A DNA stretch of 64,000 nt, taken from NCBI RefSeq assembly GCF_000801105.2, contig NC_079516.1, positions 8,742,001-8,806,000 on the forward strand, read 5' to 3'. How positions within the stretch are numbered: position 1 is the first letter of the stretch; each line of letters starts with the position of its first letter. Position numbers and translations under genes: made by a program. This document shows, piece after piece, positions 46,644 through 60,116 of the stretch. The notes under the pieces are model-generated. The model made no database searches and was not told where the DNA came from. It saw only the letters and a program-made list of their open reading frames with translations. Origin of the DNA: Raphanus sativus (taxonomy: Eukaryota > Streptophyta > Magnoliopsida > Brassicales > Brassicaceae).

Positions 46644-46935
46644 TGTGTTGTTTACATGTCAACACTAATTAGTAAGGAAAAAGTGTTTCAAACAGTGGAG
46701 GAAAAAATGTCAACACTAATTAGCCAAGCCAAGCTATTTTGCTTTTTCTTTTCCTGGCTTAAGTGTTATTCGGATGCGTCCCTCGCAGGTTAAAAACAGT
46801 GGAGGTAATGTTATCCAATATAATCATTACATGCTAGTTGAAAGACCTAGAGGAAAGCCTTTGCCCTGTGTAATATATTGCCATGGAAACAGGTAGACTT
46901 CAGGAATAGGATTACTTCTTAACTTTGTTCTCATG

Positions 46936-47019
46936 ATCTTCAGACCGAACCATTTAGCTTTGTCCACTTCCGACATAATCTTCAGACCGAAGCATTTAGC
47001 TTTGTCCACTTCCGGAAAA
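46936..47019 (-). repeat. 42-bp tandem duplication at the end of MATE gene 1
   Basis: atcttcagaccgaaccattt at 46936 and atcttcagaccgaagcattt at 46978 start two 42-bp units. The upstream unit (in gene sense) holds the final coding codons and stop, and the second lies in the 3' UTR. MATE gene 2 has a single unit. Confidence 0.9.
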
Positions 47020-49265
47020 TTGTCATAAGCAAGAGTGATGAAGATTGGGAAAATATCCCACTTATCAAACCAATCCACAAACCCTGTTTTCACCAAAACA
47101 GTGAATAAAGAAACATCACAAATAATAGACATAAAAAAAATTTCACTTACTAATTTCATAAGAGAGTACCTTGGCATATAACTTCAACTTGAAACCACAG
47201 AAGGCTGAAATAGGCATTCCAATTAAGTAGAATGTTCCCAAGTTTATAACCGTGACTACATGCTGCCATCCGCATCCTCTAGCCACTCCTGTAGAACGAT
47301 AGATAGTTGGATGTATAGAAAATATGAGCTTCAATTTCTTTGGTAATTCAAAACAAGAAGAAAGATCTTTTACCTGATAGAACACCTTGGATTGAATCAA
47401 GAGTTATAGACGCAGCAAGAAAGAATCTCAATGATGCAAACTCTTCTTTGATGACAGGACTATTGCTGAATAACCCAGCCCAACCATCATGACCTACAAG
47501 TAAAGCAAGCACTACACCGAAAGCAAGGACTAAAGACAGTTTAACGGTTACAGAAGTCGCCTTCTTTGCGCCTTGTACATTTCCTGCTCCAAGTTCATTG
47601 GCCACACGCGTGCTACATGGGTTATTAGTTATGTTTTCATTATTACATTTTCAAAAAAAAATGTTACAACAAGTGGAAAACAGAGTTTTGAAATAATTGA
47701 TGAGATGGCTGACCTTGCAGCTGCGCTAAGTCCATATGTTAACATGTAGCTAATTGACTCCGTGTTGACACTGAACTTATTTTTACATTATGCAAGAATG
47801 AGCTATTTTTGTTGGTATGAAATAGAACATTAATTAACTAAGTAGTGATATAAAGCTTTACCATATAGCTACCAGCGAGGTGGTGATCTCCGGATTAGAC
47901 ATCAAACCTGCCAAGAACACAAGTATCTCGAACGCCCAATATTCCAAACTGTTGCAAAAACAATAATATAGTCAATTCTTATGATTCAACAAGTATATGA
48001 ATTTAAGTACTTAGTAATCGTTATTGATCTGACTTACCATACCATAGCAGCAGAAGGGAGGCTCAATGTCAAGTTTATGACTACATAACTGAATGGTTCT
48101 AATGAAAATCCGGTCCATGTTTCCTTAAACTTGTCTGAACATATCACATAAGTTCCAAGAGAAAGAAAGGCAATCCACAATGATATAGACGTAGCTATTG
48201 GAGCACCAATAAATCCAAGGCCAGCAAAATAGACCAGAACATATGAGACACCAATATTAATCACCAGGGGAACAAACGAGAAGATGACTAGCGGAGTAAC
48301 GATAGATTGCGTTTGGCAAAACCTCACAATGCTCTGTAAGAACCCGTAAGCTAGTAAACCGGGAGCTTGGTATTTCATATAGAGTGCGGCTTGTCTTGAG
48401 ATATTGGGATCTTGTCCAATAAGTCCGAAAACTGGTTCTGTGAAGAACCAGAAGATGGAGATGAGGATGGTGAAGACTAATGAGACGATGCATGATGATT
48501 GTAGATGAATCCCCAACATTCTGTAGCTTTTTGCACCAAAGCCTTGACCACATAATGTCTCGAGTGCTCCACTTAACCCTGTCTGAAAATAATAAAAGGA
48601 CACCAACATATACTATTACTTTTTTTGGCATCATATACTATTACTTATATATACATATTCTAATATTCACATGCTTACAAATCATCATTAATGAGCCAGA
48701 TATTCTTTTAGATATGTTAAGAAGAAAATTCAAACTAAACTTATCCACAGGTTCATTGTAGACTCCTTTTTTTTCTGACATCTGTTCATTGTAGACACCT
48801 TAAGTAACATGAAAATTGATTAATTACATCCCTTATGTTACGGTCACGATCTACACGCAACTATTAAAAAGGACTTGTTGACTCCAAAAACCGAATTCTA
48901 GAGACATGGATAAGTAATTTATGCAGCTTGAAATCAATAGGACCTTGTGGATATAAATGATTATGGTATAAGATCGGGGATGGTACCATGAAGGCAAAAC
49001 CGGTGACAGTGGCCCAAGAATTGGCGAGGGTTGCACCAGCTAACTCGAGTTGGCCGAGGTGAGAAGCAAACATCACAGAGGTTAAAGGGATGCAATAGAT
49101 GAAAAGATTTGTGAATATCATTGGAAGAGCGTATATAATTTGAGCCTTTGATTCTTCCACGTCTATCACTTTTTGAACCCAAGATAGGCTTCTCCTTCCT
49201 ATATCGTCTCCTTCACCCCCGTGATCATTCAACAACGGGGTGGTAGTCTTGATGGTTTTAGCCAT
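46982..49265 (-). CDS. MATE efflux transporter (ALF5-like), copy 1
   Basis: Seven exons on the - strand (48987-49265, 48038-48582, 47862-47948, 47714-47770, 47374-47612, 47170-47288, 46982-47083), all GT-AG with consistent phase, give 475 aa; Arabidopsis ALF5 is about 477 from memory. The ATG at 49265 has a good context (CCAATGG). Exon 1 ends in GFAFM and exon 2 starts [20 protein letters not shown], the signature of plant MATE carriers. Twelve hydrophobic helices are expected and seen as repeated blocks ([23 protein letters not shown]-like, [30 protein letters not shown]). Arabidopsis ALF5 protects roots from inhibitory compounds as a cation/drug antiporter; substrate here is inferred. The gene is intact. 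Confidence 0.93.
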
Positions 49266-49677
49266 TGGATCTTCTTGATGAAACACTTTTGCTTAATTTT
49301 GGTTGACGAGGAAACTTGAGAATGGGAGAGGAAGACAGAAGAGTTAGAACTTAGAAGAGGCGAATTCTGATTTGTAAAGGTGAAAAACTGAATTAAATAA
49401 GGGAGGCAAGTGAAGTAGCAACACGTTAACACAACGAGAGGCAAGCAGTGAGTTAAGGCTCAAATTCAAGAGGCCCATCTCTTATCTACCTTCTCTTTTC
49501 TATTTATTGCCACACCGTAATGGACAATGGACTATATATAAATTCAGTTCATGTCGAAACCACTACTCTTTGCTATCGTTGTCGCTTCGTAAACACCAAA
49601 GCAAATGAAATTTAAGAGCCATGTACATACAAAATAAAATCATTTATTCATTCATTTAGTCTACGAATACCATCAAC
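49266..49677 (-). promoter_or_regulatory. Promoter/leader region of MATE gene 1
   Basis: The immediate 5' flank of the MATE start. No distinct TATA box could be assigned with confidence, and no other gene lies here. Confidence 0.3.
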
Positions 49678-49818
49678 GTGTACACCAGGCCCGGCTCTAG
49701 ACATGTGACAGTGGCACTGGGTCCATTGCTATTTTTGATTTTTAAAATTTCATTTTGGTATGAGAAATTTTTTAGTCCAGGGTCCATATAATACTTGAAA
49801 GACTGGCCTGGTGTACAC
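49678..49818. repeat. Short element with perfect 14-bp inverted ends
   Basis: gtgtacaccaggcc (49678-49691) is the exact reverse complement of ggcctggtgtacac (49805-49818). The 141-bp unit could fold into a stem-loop and may be a small MITE. No target duplication recognised. Confidence 0.7.
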
Positions 49819-49904
49819 TTAATTTTATTTTTGTTTTCAGAAAGTGGGTTTGCACTATTTTTTGTTTACCATAAAGCAAGAGTGCCTAAACTTATATAAC
49901 GAAA

Positions 49905-51055
49905 ATTAGTGCTGTACATTTTATCCGTTAAATTTGATTTGATTTGTTATATGTTGCTTTTCAACCCAAAAATTCCGAATATCCGTAAGCTTTCAAAACA
50001 AAGCAAATACTAAAATTCAATATCCGTTAAATTCGAAGCAAATCACAAATATTAAAAATTTTGGAAGCGAATATCTGATCTGATCCGGCAATATATAAAT
50101 ACATGTATATGTTGATTATATTTAAAATTTTAAATGTATAAAATTATATAATTATTATTCTAACTTATGATTTAACACATTATATTAACACTATTACTTA
50201 TATAAAAGTATTATATAAAAGAGAAATTGCCAAAAATACCATTTTTATAATACCACTTTTCATGTTTACACTAACCATTTTTACCACTACTTTTAATGAA
50301 GGGTCTAGATTTAAAGGTTTAGGATTTAGGGTTTAGATTTGATGTTTTAGGGTTTAAGGTATATAGTTTAGGGTTTAGAGTTTAAGATTTAGGGTTTAGA
50401 GTTAAGGATTTAGGGTTTATAGTTTAGACTTTAGGGTTTAGGGTTTAGGATATTGAATTTAGGGTATATAGTTTAGGGTTTAGGGTTTAGAGTTGAAGAT
50501 TTTGGGTTTAGGGTTTAGAATTGGAGGTTTAGGAATTAGAATTTGGGATTAGAATTTTGAAAAACATATAAAAACAAAGATATAAGAGTCTTTACCATTT
50601 TAATAAATAAGGTATTATTGAAAATGTGTCTTTAGTGGTGGTAAAGATGAATAATGGTATCTTGAAAGTAGTATTTTTGAAAATTCCCCTATATAAAAAG
50701 AAGAGAAAACATTTACGATAATTATAATTTTTCTTAATTTTTGTGTTATTATAATTGTTAACCAAGTTTAAAAATTTATAAAATATGTAGATTCACTATA
50801 TCTTTTAATTTTTATCTTTTATATCATAAAACAATTAACAAAACATATTTGTATCAAATTTTTAAGATTATTTGTATTAATCAAAACAAATGAGATATCC
50901 GTAATTATCCGCAAATATCTATTTATTTTTCGGATATCTGAATATCCGTATTTTCTGAAATAAAATAAATCAGAAAATTAGATATCCGTAACATTCGAAA
51001 CAAATGACAACTATCTTCAAAAATCCGGATATCCAATCCGTGACAGACCTAACGA
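49905..51055 (-). repeat. Dispersed repeat copy interrupted by a MITE
   Basis: Reverse complement of the family at 24623-25266 (ends aaaatccggatatccaatcc on the right, attttatccgttaaatttga on the left). It is split by the insertion at 50221-50689 and otherwise collinear. Confidence 0.8.
50221..50689. mobile_element. MULE-like MITE with 9-bp TSD and telomere-like core
   Basis: The direct repeat tatataaaa (50212-50220 and 50690-50698) flanks a 469-bp unit with imperfect inverted ends (gagaaattgccaaaaatac; reverse complement of the right end ggggaattttcaaaaatac). A 9-bp duplication is typical of Mutator-like elements. The core (about 50300-50540) is a degenerate array of TTTAGGG-like units. The uninterrupted sister sequence at 24990-24998 has a single copy of the duplicated 9 bp. 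Confidence 0.9.
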
Positions 51056-54000
51056 AAACCAAGATTCGGATAAGAGCACTCCTGTAAGTAAATCAATAAT
51101 TTCAAATTATTTACGACTAACTGGTTGATTTAATTATTTCTTTTTGCTACACCTTTTTAAACAAAATAAAATGATTAGGCCCTGGCTTTTGGCTACATAT
51201 TTTAATCGTAGCCTAGCTATAAATGGAAAGAGTTTTTCTTTTCTTTCTAAAAAGTTTTCAGATTAAAAATTCCGGAAATTTTTTATTTGTTTTAAATTAC
51301 AATGACATCCTAAAAAGAAAAAGAAATAAGAGTAAAAGAAAATTGTATATGTTTTGTGATGATTTGTCATATTTTGCAATTGTCACCAATCAGAAAAAAA
51401 ATTAGTTAGGAAAACAACTTTGTTAAATAACGCAATCACCAAAATATTTGTTTTTGGTGTGGTCTACAACTACAAGTTATAAATAACGCACTTCTTTTAT
51501 CATTATGTCACTACAAATTATGGTGCGGTTCAGAGTTATGCAGTCATGACGTACCATCGAATACGTATCACATAGGACGGTTCAGAGTGGTGCAGTCAGG
51601 CGTGTATTCTCACAGGGTGATAGAATTGAGACGTTAAAAAAAACAAGAACTGAGAGATTAGTAACTGTTATGTATATAATGATATTGGCACAAACATATA
51701 AATCAAACAATAATTTTTATTATTTATAATCATTTTACGGTAAACACATCCAAATAATTATTTTTTTCTATTTTATATTATAAACAACTAAATATAAATG
51801 ATGTTAGAAGATGTATAATATATTTTAATATGACTATTTATTAAATAAAATGTTATATTCATATGATTTTATGATCTTTGTATTTTTTATAGCGGAAATA
51901 ATTAAATCATTGATAAAAAAATTAAATATGGAACTTTTAATATATTTTTCATAATTTATAATTATTTTAAAAAATTTAATGAAAATTTTAAACTAAAATG
52001 TTAAATTCTAAGTACTCTTCAATGCAAATTTTAAATTTATGAATTTTACATGATATATTAGAAAATACATATATCCGTATACATATACATATACATATAT
52101 ATATATATATATGTGTATATATATAAATAATCTAAATATTATATAGTAAAACAGAAGTCATGATCTTTCATGTGTGATTTTTTTTAATTTGGAACATTAT
52201 TTAGAAATTTTATTAAATTTACTAAGACTAATAATAATATATAGAATCTTTAAAATAATTTAATCATAATATCTTTTGATATTTTTTCATTTTAAATGTA
52301 AATATATTTATTTAGAAATTCTAAAAAGTCTGTTTTAAAATATTTTTACAATATCTTTATTTTCCGAAATTATATTTAAATAATTTCACTAATTTTGAAA
52401 TTAGTTTGAAATATTATTATATATTAATAAATTTAGTTATCATTTATAAAAATAAAAAATTATATTATATTTGATCCATTATTTAATCATAATCAATCAT
52501 ATTAAAAGAAAATTATTATATTCAGCTAAATATAATAAAAATGTATTCAATTGTAAATTTATAGATTTAATATATTTTATTTTCGTAAGTATAAAATATT
52601 TATTTTCAAAAATAAAATCTAATACGTTGGTGAGACGGGTTAACATTAGCAAAATATATAATACATGTATAAAAATTAACATGTATTTCATTAAAGCTAA
52701 TAATATAAAATCTTTGTAACTACTTTAATCATAATATCTTTTTATTTTAAGTATGTTGACAGAATGGCTTAAAATTAAAAAACTATATAACACATGTCTA
52801 AAAAATAAAATACAATAATATATTATTTAAAATAAATAAGCATAAAAGTATTTGTAAAAGTAAATCCAGTTTTGAAGAGCGGATCAGAATTTACCATAAA
52901 TTAAATATAAAATAATTTTCAGATATGTTTTCTCATGAATATATTAATTTGTTTAATAGCTAAATGCATATATAATAAGATAAATACAAAATAATAAGTG
53001 ACAAATACATATGATTTTAAACAATTGATTAGTTATAACATGTAAATTATAAATTATAGTATTTGAAATAGTTATATAAATATTTAAATATATGATTAAC
53101 CTTAAAAATATGTACCATTTATATTCTAAAAATATTTATATTTATAAAAATGAAAATACAATCCACGCGGTTGTGTGGATCAAGATCTAATATCAATTAA
53201 ATAAGATTTTTTATTCATATAGTTTTCTGAAAATTTGTATCTGGTTATAATAAAATTAAATCATTAATCAAAAAATTTCCAAGTGGGAATTTAAAGAGTT
53301 TTATTAATTTATAGTTGTTTTAAAAAAAAATATAATATATACAGAAAAATCTAAACGTTTTTATATGGTTAATGTCATTATTCAATTTATTTTAATAATA
53401 TATTTTTAAATTTTTAAAGGATATACAAATTATTATCAAATCTTTATTATTTAAATTATTAATTACTATATATTTTTATCAAATTAGGTTGTTCTGTTTA
53501 TTTCATTTAACAAAAGAAAGAATAATATTTTTTATATTACTAACTAATTTTATGAATAGTTTAATAAAATGATATTATATATTTAGATTGACCAACTTAT
53601 TTTTTAAGAATTCGGAATATTATTCTCGTATTGACATGTGTCATAGTTTAAAAAATATAATTTTCTTAAATAGTATATAAGGCTATACAGAATGTGCTTT
53701 TTGCAAATCAAATATTATATGAAAAACTATGCAAATATAAATTTACAATGCTTATTATTACACTTCTATTTTTAGAACTTAATGTATTTGCATCTATATT
53801 ATACTCAATTCATTTTCCATACTATAAATATATACATTTACCATTTGGAATTTTTATATTATATATGATAAATGTTTTTTAAAAAAACTTTATTGTGTCT
53901 TGAAAAATGGAAACAACTATAAAAGAAACAAATAAGAAAACAAAAAGAATCAAACTAAAACAGATCTAAGTTACATTAATAGTTAAATATTTTAATATAT

Positions 54001-54614
54001 CAATATTTTAAATTTATTTACTAAATTAATATTTTACTAATCCATCATTATTTTAATTATATATACCACATACATTTCCACTATTTTAATGAATAAAATA
54101 TAATTGTAGATCAAATATTCACTACTTCTTTATTTCATAAACAGATGTATACCTAAGATATTATATTAAATTTAAATTTGTTCTGAAAACTGAACTAGGC
54201 TGATAGATCTAATCAAACCGTGAAAATGATCAGATAAAAGATTTTGTTAAAAATCATATTTGAGTTAAGTTACAAATTTGGTAAAAACTAGGTTAAAACT
54301 CACCAAAACGCCTGACCCGGCTCAATATAAAGACTTTTTAAATTTTCAATATTAAAAATATATAAATTATAATAATTATTTCAAATTTGTTTTAATATTT
54401 AAATATATAAAAATAAAAATTTATGACATGATTACTAAGCAAATAAATTAATCTCTAATTGTATTAATATAGTTATTTTTATATTATTTTCCCTATTAAA
54501 ACTTCCCTACTTTCTTTTATCAAAACAGACTACATTTTTTATCAAATCCGTACTTAGGCTCCGAATGTTTATATCCGAACCGCAGTTAATAGTAATTAAT
54601 TATATATATTAATA
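51056..54614. other. Very AT-rich spacer
   Basis: No gene. Contains (TA)n tracts around 52080-52130. At about 53160-53195 a GC hairpin (ccacgcggttgtgtgg) followed by atcaagatctaa looks like a Helitron 3' end of CTRR type on the + strand, without a recognised partner. Confidence 0.45.
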
Positions 54615-54650
54615 CTAGGTGTTTAGTCCGCCATGCGGGCATGATTATCT
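54615..54650 (-). mobile_element. Helitron 3' terminus (partner end not found)
   Basis: On the - strand the sequence reads a GC hairpin (cccgcatggcgg), a spacer, then CTAG at + 54615-54618, with A at 54614. No convincing TC 5' end was seen to the right. Confidence 0.5.
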
Positions 54651-55647
54651 TAGTAATATTTATTAATAAATATATTATTAATTTAAACACCAACAAAATA
54701 GTTTATTGTTATACAATTATAAAATCAATAACAAATTTAACATAAAATATTTATATATTATGAAATCTTTCACTAAAATACATTATATATATACTATTTT
54801 ATAAAATTAGAAAGAATCATACCGTTTGAATATTGTAGAAATCTCTTTATATACAATTTTGATTGCGTTTTTTATTTTAATTTTTCATTAATTATCAAGA
54901 TCTTCAACTATGTTTATCATGTCGCTTATGTTTCTCCTCTCTCAAGTATTTCAGACACTACTTCAATATGACCCGAGAGTACTTCCAAAAACTTCTCTCT
55001 CTTTCTCTCTCTCTGAGATCAGTCTCTGTATCTCTGTCTCACTAATAACGATCCATAGCTATTTTATATAGTTTTTCATGTTTTCGAAATCCTAGTTTCC
55101 AAAACAACATAGATATGGACATCTTCTATAACAATAAGTGCAACTTTCATTTTCTTGGAATGCAATTATTACTCTTTCTTTAAATCATAAACTTGTTCGC
55201 CAAGTTTTTTCCCCTTTCCTTATCTTCAAGATAATTTCTTGCTTTTCAAATCTACACGACTCCAGCTCAGCATCTGGACTCCACATAGTTTTTACTACTC
55301 AACACAACGTCTGTTTCAACAACTACGTCAGCAACTACGTCAGGACAGATATCTTGCATCTTCAAAATCAAAAATATAGTCACATTTATAAATCAAAGAA
55401 AATATCCGCGCTACCACTCTAGTTATTATTAAAAACATGTACAAGTTTGCTTTGTTCAAAACAGCATTTTCATTTAGCGGTTCTTGTCTACTCTTAACGG
55501 AATTTTAGACAGAAGAGAGATTGACACTAACAGAAAATCGAGTGTTTTATTCACTGAAAAAATAATTTAGAGGTTTTCTTTGGTTTTATTATTAAAAATC
55601 CAAAAACACAATAATGATATTAGTCTCGTCCATAGTTTCATGATCTT
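54651..55647. other. Spacer downstream of MATE gene 2
   Basis: Somewhat less AT-rich between 54890 and 55420, with pyrimidine-rich runs. The open frame 55138-55422 has no recognised similarity, so no gene is called. Confidence 0.35.
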
Positions 55648-57232
55648 TTAGACCGAAGAATTTAGCTTTGTCCACTTCCGGAAAACTGTCATAAGCATGA
55701 GTGACGAACATTGGCAAAATATCCCAGTTATCATACCAATCCACAAACCCTGTGTTCACCAAAACGATGACTCAAAACACAACATCATTCCCAGTTCAAA
55801 AAAAAAACAGTACATCACATAAATGTTCGAATTATTTACCAATTTCATAAGAGAGTACCTTGGCATACAACTTTAACTTGAAACCACAAAAGGCTGCAAT
55901 AGGCGTTCCAATTAAATAGAATGTTCCCAAATTTATAACCGTGACGACGTGCTGCCAACCGCACCCTCTGGCTACTCCTGTCGATAAAAGTTGAGTTTTT
56001 TGTATGTTTGGTATTCAACAAAAAGTAGAATATTTTACCTGATAGAACACCTTGGATTGAATCAAGTGTTATAGAGGCAGCAAGAAAGAATGTCAATGGT
56101 GCAAACTCTTCTTTGATGACACGACTATTGCTGAATAACCCGACCCAACCATCGTGACCTACAAGTAAAGCAAGCACTACGCCAAGGCCAAGGACAAAAG
56201 ACAACTTAACGGTTACAGAAGTGGCCTTCTTTGCACCTTCCACGTTTCCAGCTCCAAGTTCGTTGGACACACGTGTACTACAATAACGTTTTTAATATTA
56301 CATAAAATAATGTTGTGATAAGAGGAAAATACATAGTTTTAAAATGATTGGTGAAATGGCTGACCTTGCAGCTGCGCTAAGTCCATATGTTAACATGTAG
56401 CTAATCGACTCCGTGTTGACGCTGAATTTAATTATACATTACGAAACTATAAGCTATTCTTTTGATATGAAATACAACATTACTTAACTAATTAAATAGT
56501 GGTATAAAGCTTACCATATAGCTACCAAAGAGGTGGTGATTTCCGGGTTAGGCAACAATCCTGCTAAGAACACAAGTATCTCGAACGCCCAATATTCCAA
56601 ACTGTTGCAACAATATATATAGTCCACTCTTAAGCTCTAACAGTCATATGAAGTTAGTAGTTAGCAATGGCTACTGATCTGACTTACCATACCATAGCAG
56701 CAGATGGGAGGCTCAATGTCAAGTTTATTACTACATAACGGAATGATTCTAATGAAAACCCAGTCCATGTTTCCTTAAACTTGTCAGAACATATCACATA
56801 AGTTCCAAGAGAAAGGAAAGCTATCCACAATGAAATAGATGTAGCTATTGGAGCACCAATGAATCCAAGGCCAGCTAAATAGACCAGAACATATGCGATA
56901 CCAATATTGATCACCAGGGGAACAAACGAGAAGATGACTAGCGGAGCAACAATGGATTGTGTTTGGCAAAACCTAAGAATGTTTTGTAAGAACCCGTCAG
57001 CGAGTAAACCAGGAATTTGGTATTTTATATACAGTGCAGCTTGTCTTGAGATGTTGGAATCTTGTCCGATAAATCCGAAAACCGGTTCTGTGAAGAACCA
57101 GAAGATAGAGATGAGGATGGTAAAAACTAACGAGACGATGCATGATGATTGCAGATGAATCCCCAACATTTTGTAGCTTTTTGCACCAAAGTCTTGACCA
57201 CATAATGTCTCAAGTGCTCCACTTAACCCCGT
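55648..57232 (-). CDS. MATE efflux transporter (ALF5-like), copy 2, exon 1 missing
   Basis: Exons 2-7 (56688-57232, 56515-56601, 56365-56421, 56039-56277, 55859-55977, 55648-55749) have exactly the same lengths and phases as copy 1, with no stop codon or splice-site loss. They encode [16 protein letters not shown] to LNSSV. The first 93 residues (first helices) are absent from the window. Only four codons of an exon 1 end (FAFM) survive at about 60443-60454. The gene is a tandem duplicate of copy 1. Exon 1 may lie beyond the right edge, past a Helitron, or may be lost. Confidence 0.88.
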
Positions 57233-57471
57233 CTGTAAAAAAGGGACACTAATATATATTAGTATGGAGTAGGCATGGATGTTGGGGTCGTTCAGGTAGG
57301 GTATTTCGTATTTTGATTCTTTTTGGAATACATCTAGGTCTCATTCTAGTAAATTTGTAAGTATAAGCCAAGTCTAGATATAATTCATCTGTTTCAGTTC
57401 TAATTTGCATCACATTCTAAAACCAATAAAGTAACCATATATTTTTGAGGTATACATGATTGATTCAGGTA

Positions 57472-58666
57472 TACCCGAAGTAAAATCAAAAATTTAAAAG
57501 AAAAATATAAACATATATAATTATTTATATAGAATTAAGTATTTAAGACACTTATTTAAATTTGAAATACTTAGCTTTAGATATCATATCAAAATAATAT
57601 GGAATTAAATATCTGAAGTGCATATTTATTTTTCAAATATATATATCTTAATTTTTTAATTTAGGATTCTATTTTTATCTACCATTAACAAGTCATAGTA
57701 GGACCACTTGTAAAATTAGTTAATTTTGCATATTTGATTAGTTATATTAATAATAAACCAACTATAAATTTGATTTTTTTTTGTAATTATAACAAAATCT
57801 GTTGAGAAAGAATCTAACCAAATCTTACTTAAATATTTTAATTAATTTCATAGTTAGTAATATATTATTATTATAAATCAATGTTTACTAATATTTTATT
57901 ATAAAACAAGAAAATAAAAAAAAATTATATACTATTTTTATAAATTATATAATTATATTCTTTATTATCTAAAAATAGAAGTGCTATATAAATTTAATAT
58001 TAAAATATATTAAATAGGTAAATTAACAAATTTTTTATTTTATAAAAATTGTTTCATTTGAATAAATTATCACTCACCAGTAAAATGAGTTAAAATTCAT
58101 AAACTATAATATTTATACAAATGTAAATTTATTAGCGTAGGTTAAACTTTTGTATATTCAACTAATATTATCTTTTTATTTTTTTTGAAACTCTCAACAA
58201 TATATTTTTTAAAATGTTTATATACAAAAATATAATAGTATATAATAATCTTTAGTTCATATACTATTTAAAATGTTATTAGAAACTATAAAATTTTAAT
58301 AATTCATTTAAAATATTAATGACAAATCAAATTTTTATCATATTTTTTAATTATGACAAAATATATTGATAAAATTAAAAATATTATCAAAGATTCATAT
58401 TTGTTTTTTATAAAATAATGTTTTAGTGTATTAACAAAAACAAATTCAGAATGCATGTAATCTTTCAAACTCAAAAATAGTAGTGTAATTTTTCAATTTT
58501 TTTGACAAAATATAAAATTTTGAAAATAGATATTCAGACTCAAAATGATAATATTTCAAATTATACATAAATAATAAATAACAATTTTTTAAATGCACCG
58601 CGAATAACAAACTATATATGTTGTGAAAGTGAAAACAATCTAATATTTTTGAAATCTTGATTAAAA
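57472..58666 (+). repeat. Long direct repeat A, copy 1
   Basis: Starts around aagtaaaatcaaaaattta and ends around ttgaaatcttgattaaaa. Nearly identical to 60469-61667 apart from small indels. AT-rich and non-coding. Confidence 0.9.
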
Positions 58667-59139
58667 AATATTAATATCATAACATCCAAAAATATACTAT
58701 ATTAATAAAATTTACTAAAATAATATGATAGATGTTACTATGTATAAAAATTTACTAAAACAATAGGGCGATATTATTTTTAAAATATAGTGTTTTTACT
58801 TATAAATCCCGTAAAATATTAAAATAATATATGTTAAATTATATATTTTTAAACAAAATTATCTTAAAAATATTTATTTTCTATAATATAAATAAATAAA
58901 TTTTAAAGTTTAATATAAAATTTATAAATTAAATAAAAACTTATTTTAAGGAGGTTATTTATTTTATTATCCATATTGTTATTTTATTGTATCTAACTCG
59001 AAAATACATTAGTAAGTAATTAAAATTAATAACAAAATAAAATGTATTAAAAATTACTATATATTAATAATGACGAATAAGAAATATAAAAATAATATTA
59101 TAAAATTACTTAAGATAAAATACATTTATAAAATGAAAA

Positions 59140-59171
59140 ATATCCGCATGGACATACGGGTTAAAATCTAG
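59140..59171 (+). mobile_element. Helitron 3' terminus in MATE intron
   Basis: An imperfect GC hairpin (ccgcatggacatacgg), a spacer and CTAG at 59168-59171 followed by T. The 5' end was not located between 57233 and here. Confidence 0.5.
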
Positions 59172-60116
59172 TTTCATATTAATTTGAACATTTGGATCAG
59201 TTTCTCGGATATATTTTTGGGTTTTTTACGGGTTTTTTGAGTTTTTTCGGATTACTTGTTCGAATTTGGTAAATAACACTTCGGGTTCGGATATATTTTA
59301 TAATATACTACAAGACCCATATGGATATTTTTTTATATTTCAGACTGAGTACATATCACATTTTCCGTTCGGATTCGGTTCAAATTTTGGGTTACATTTC
59401 TAATTATTATCTTTAATGAGCCAACTATTTACATTAAAAACTCTATAGATTAATAATGCTGGGACTACAAAATTTTATTCATTTATAGAGTTTTTAGTTA
59501 ACAAAAAAAATAATTTCCAGATTTCTCTATTTTTAGGATATATTTTTATAAAATAAGAAAATAGTTATTGTATATATATATATTAATCTTAAATTTTATA
59601 AATTTGAATTTTATATCGTTTTTACTATATTTATTTGGTGTATCTGAAATATGTTTCATAGAATTTAAATCTAGTTTCAAATATAGTTTTACTAAATTTT
59701 ATCAAAATATATTGAAGTGTGGAGAAAACAATAAAAGTGAACTTCATTGTGAATATAAGACAAGCAATACAATATTTTATTTGTACTTATATGTATCTTA
59801 TATATATGAATTATTAATTTGTTACTTCAGTGAGATTATATATTTACATAGATTTTTTTTAAAAAATATTATCTTATTATTTAATCATGTAATATATTGA
59901 ACCGGACCGATTAAAGATAAAATAAATTACTAATTTCTTTTTTCTATTAATTTGTTAGAGTTTCTAATGTATTCTTGAAAATATATCAAAAGGAAAATTG
60001 AGATAAGAATGTGTATACATTTTGCAAAGCCGGCTCGTAGGCCAAGCCAATGAAACAGTGGCTTCCGGCCATTTTAGTTTAAAGAAAATTTCGGCCACAT
60101 TTTACAAAACCTTTCT

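Noticed and set aside
49266..49286. Upstream extension MFHQEDP of MATE copy 1
   Set aside because: The first codon is GTG, not ATG. The real start is the ATG at 49265 in good context.
59440..59505. Inverted strings aaactctatagatt / atttatagagttttt as a gene hairpin RNA
   Set aside because: Short, common motif of AT-rich repeats with no further support.
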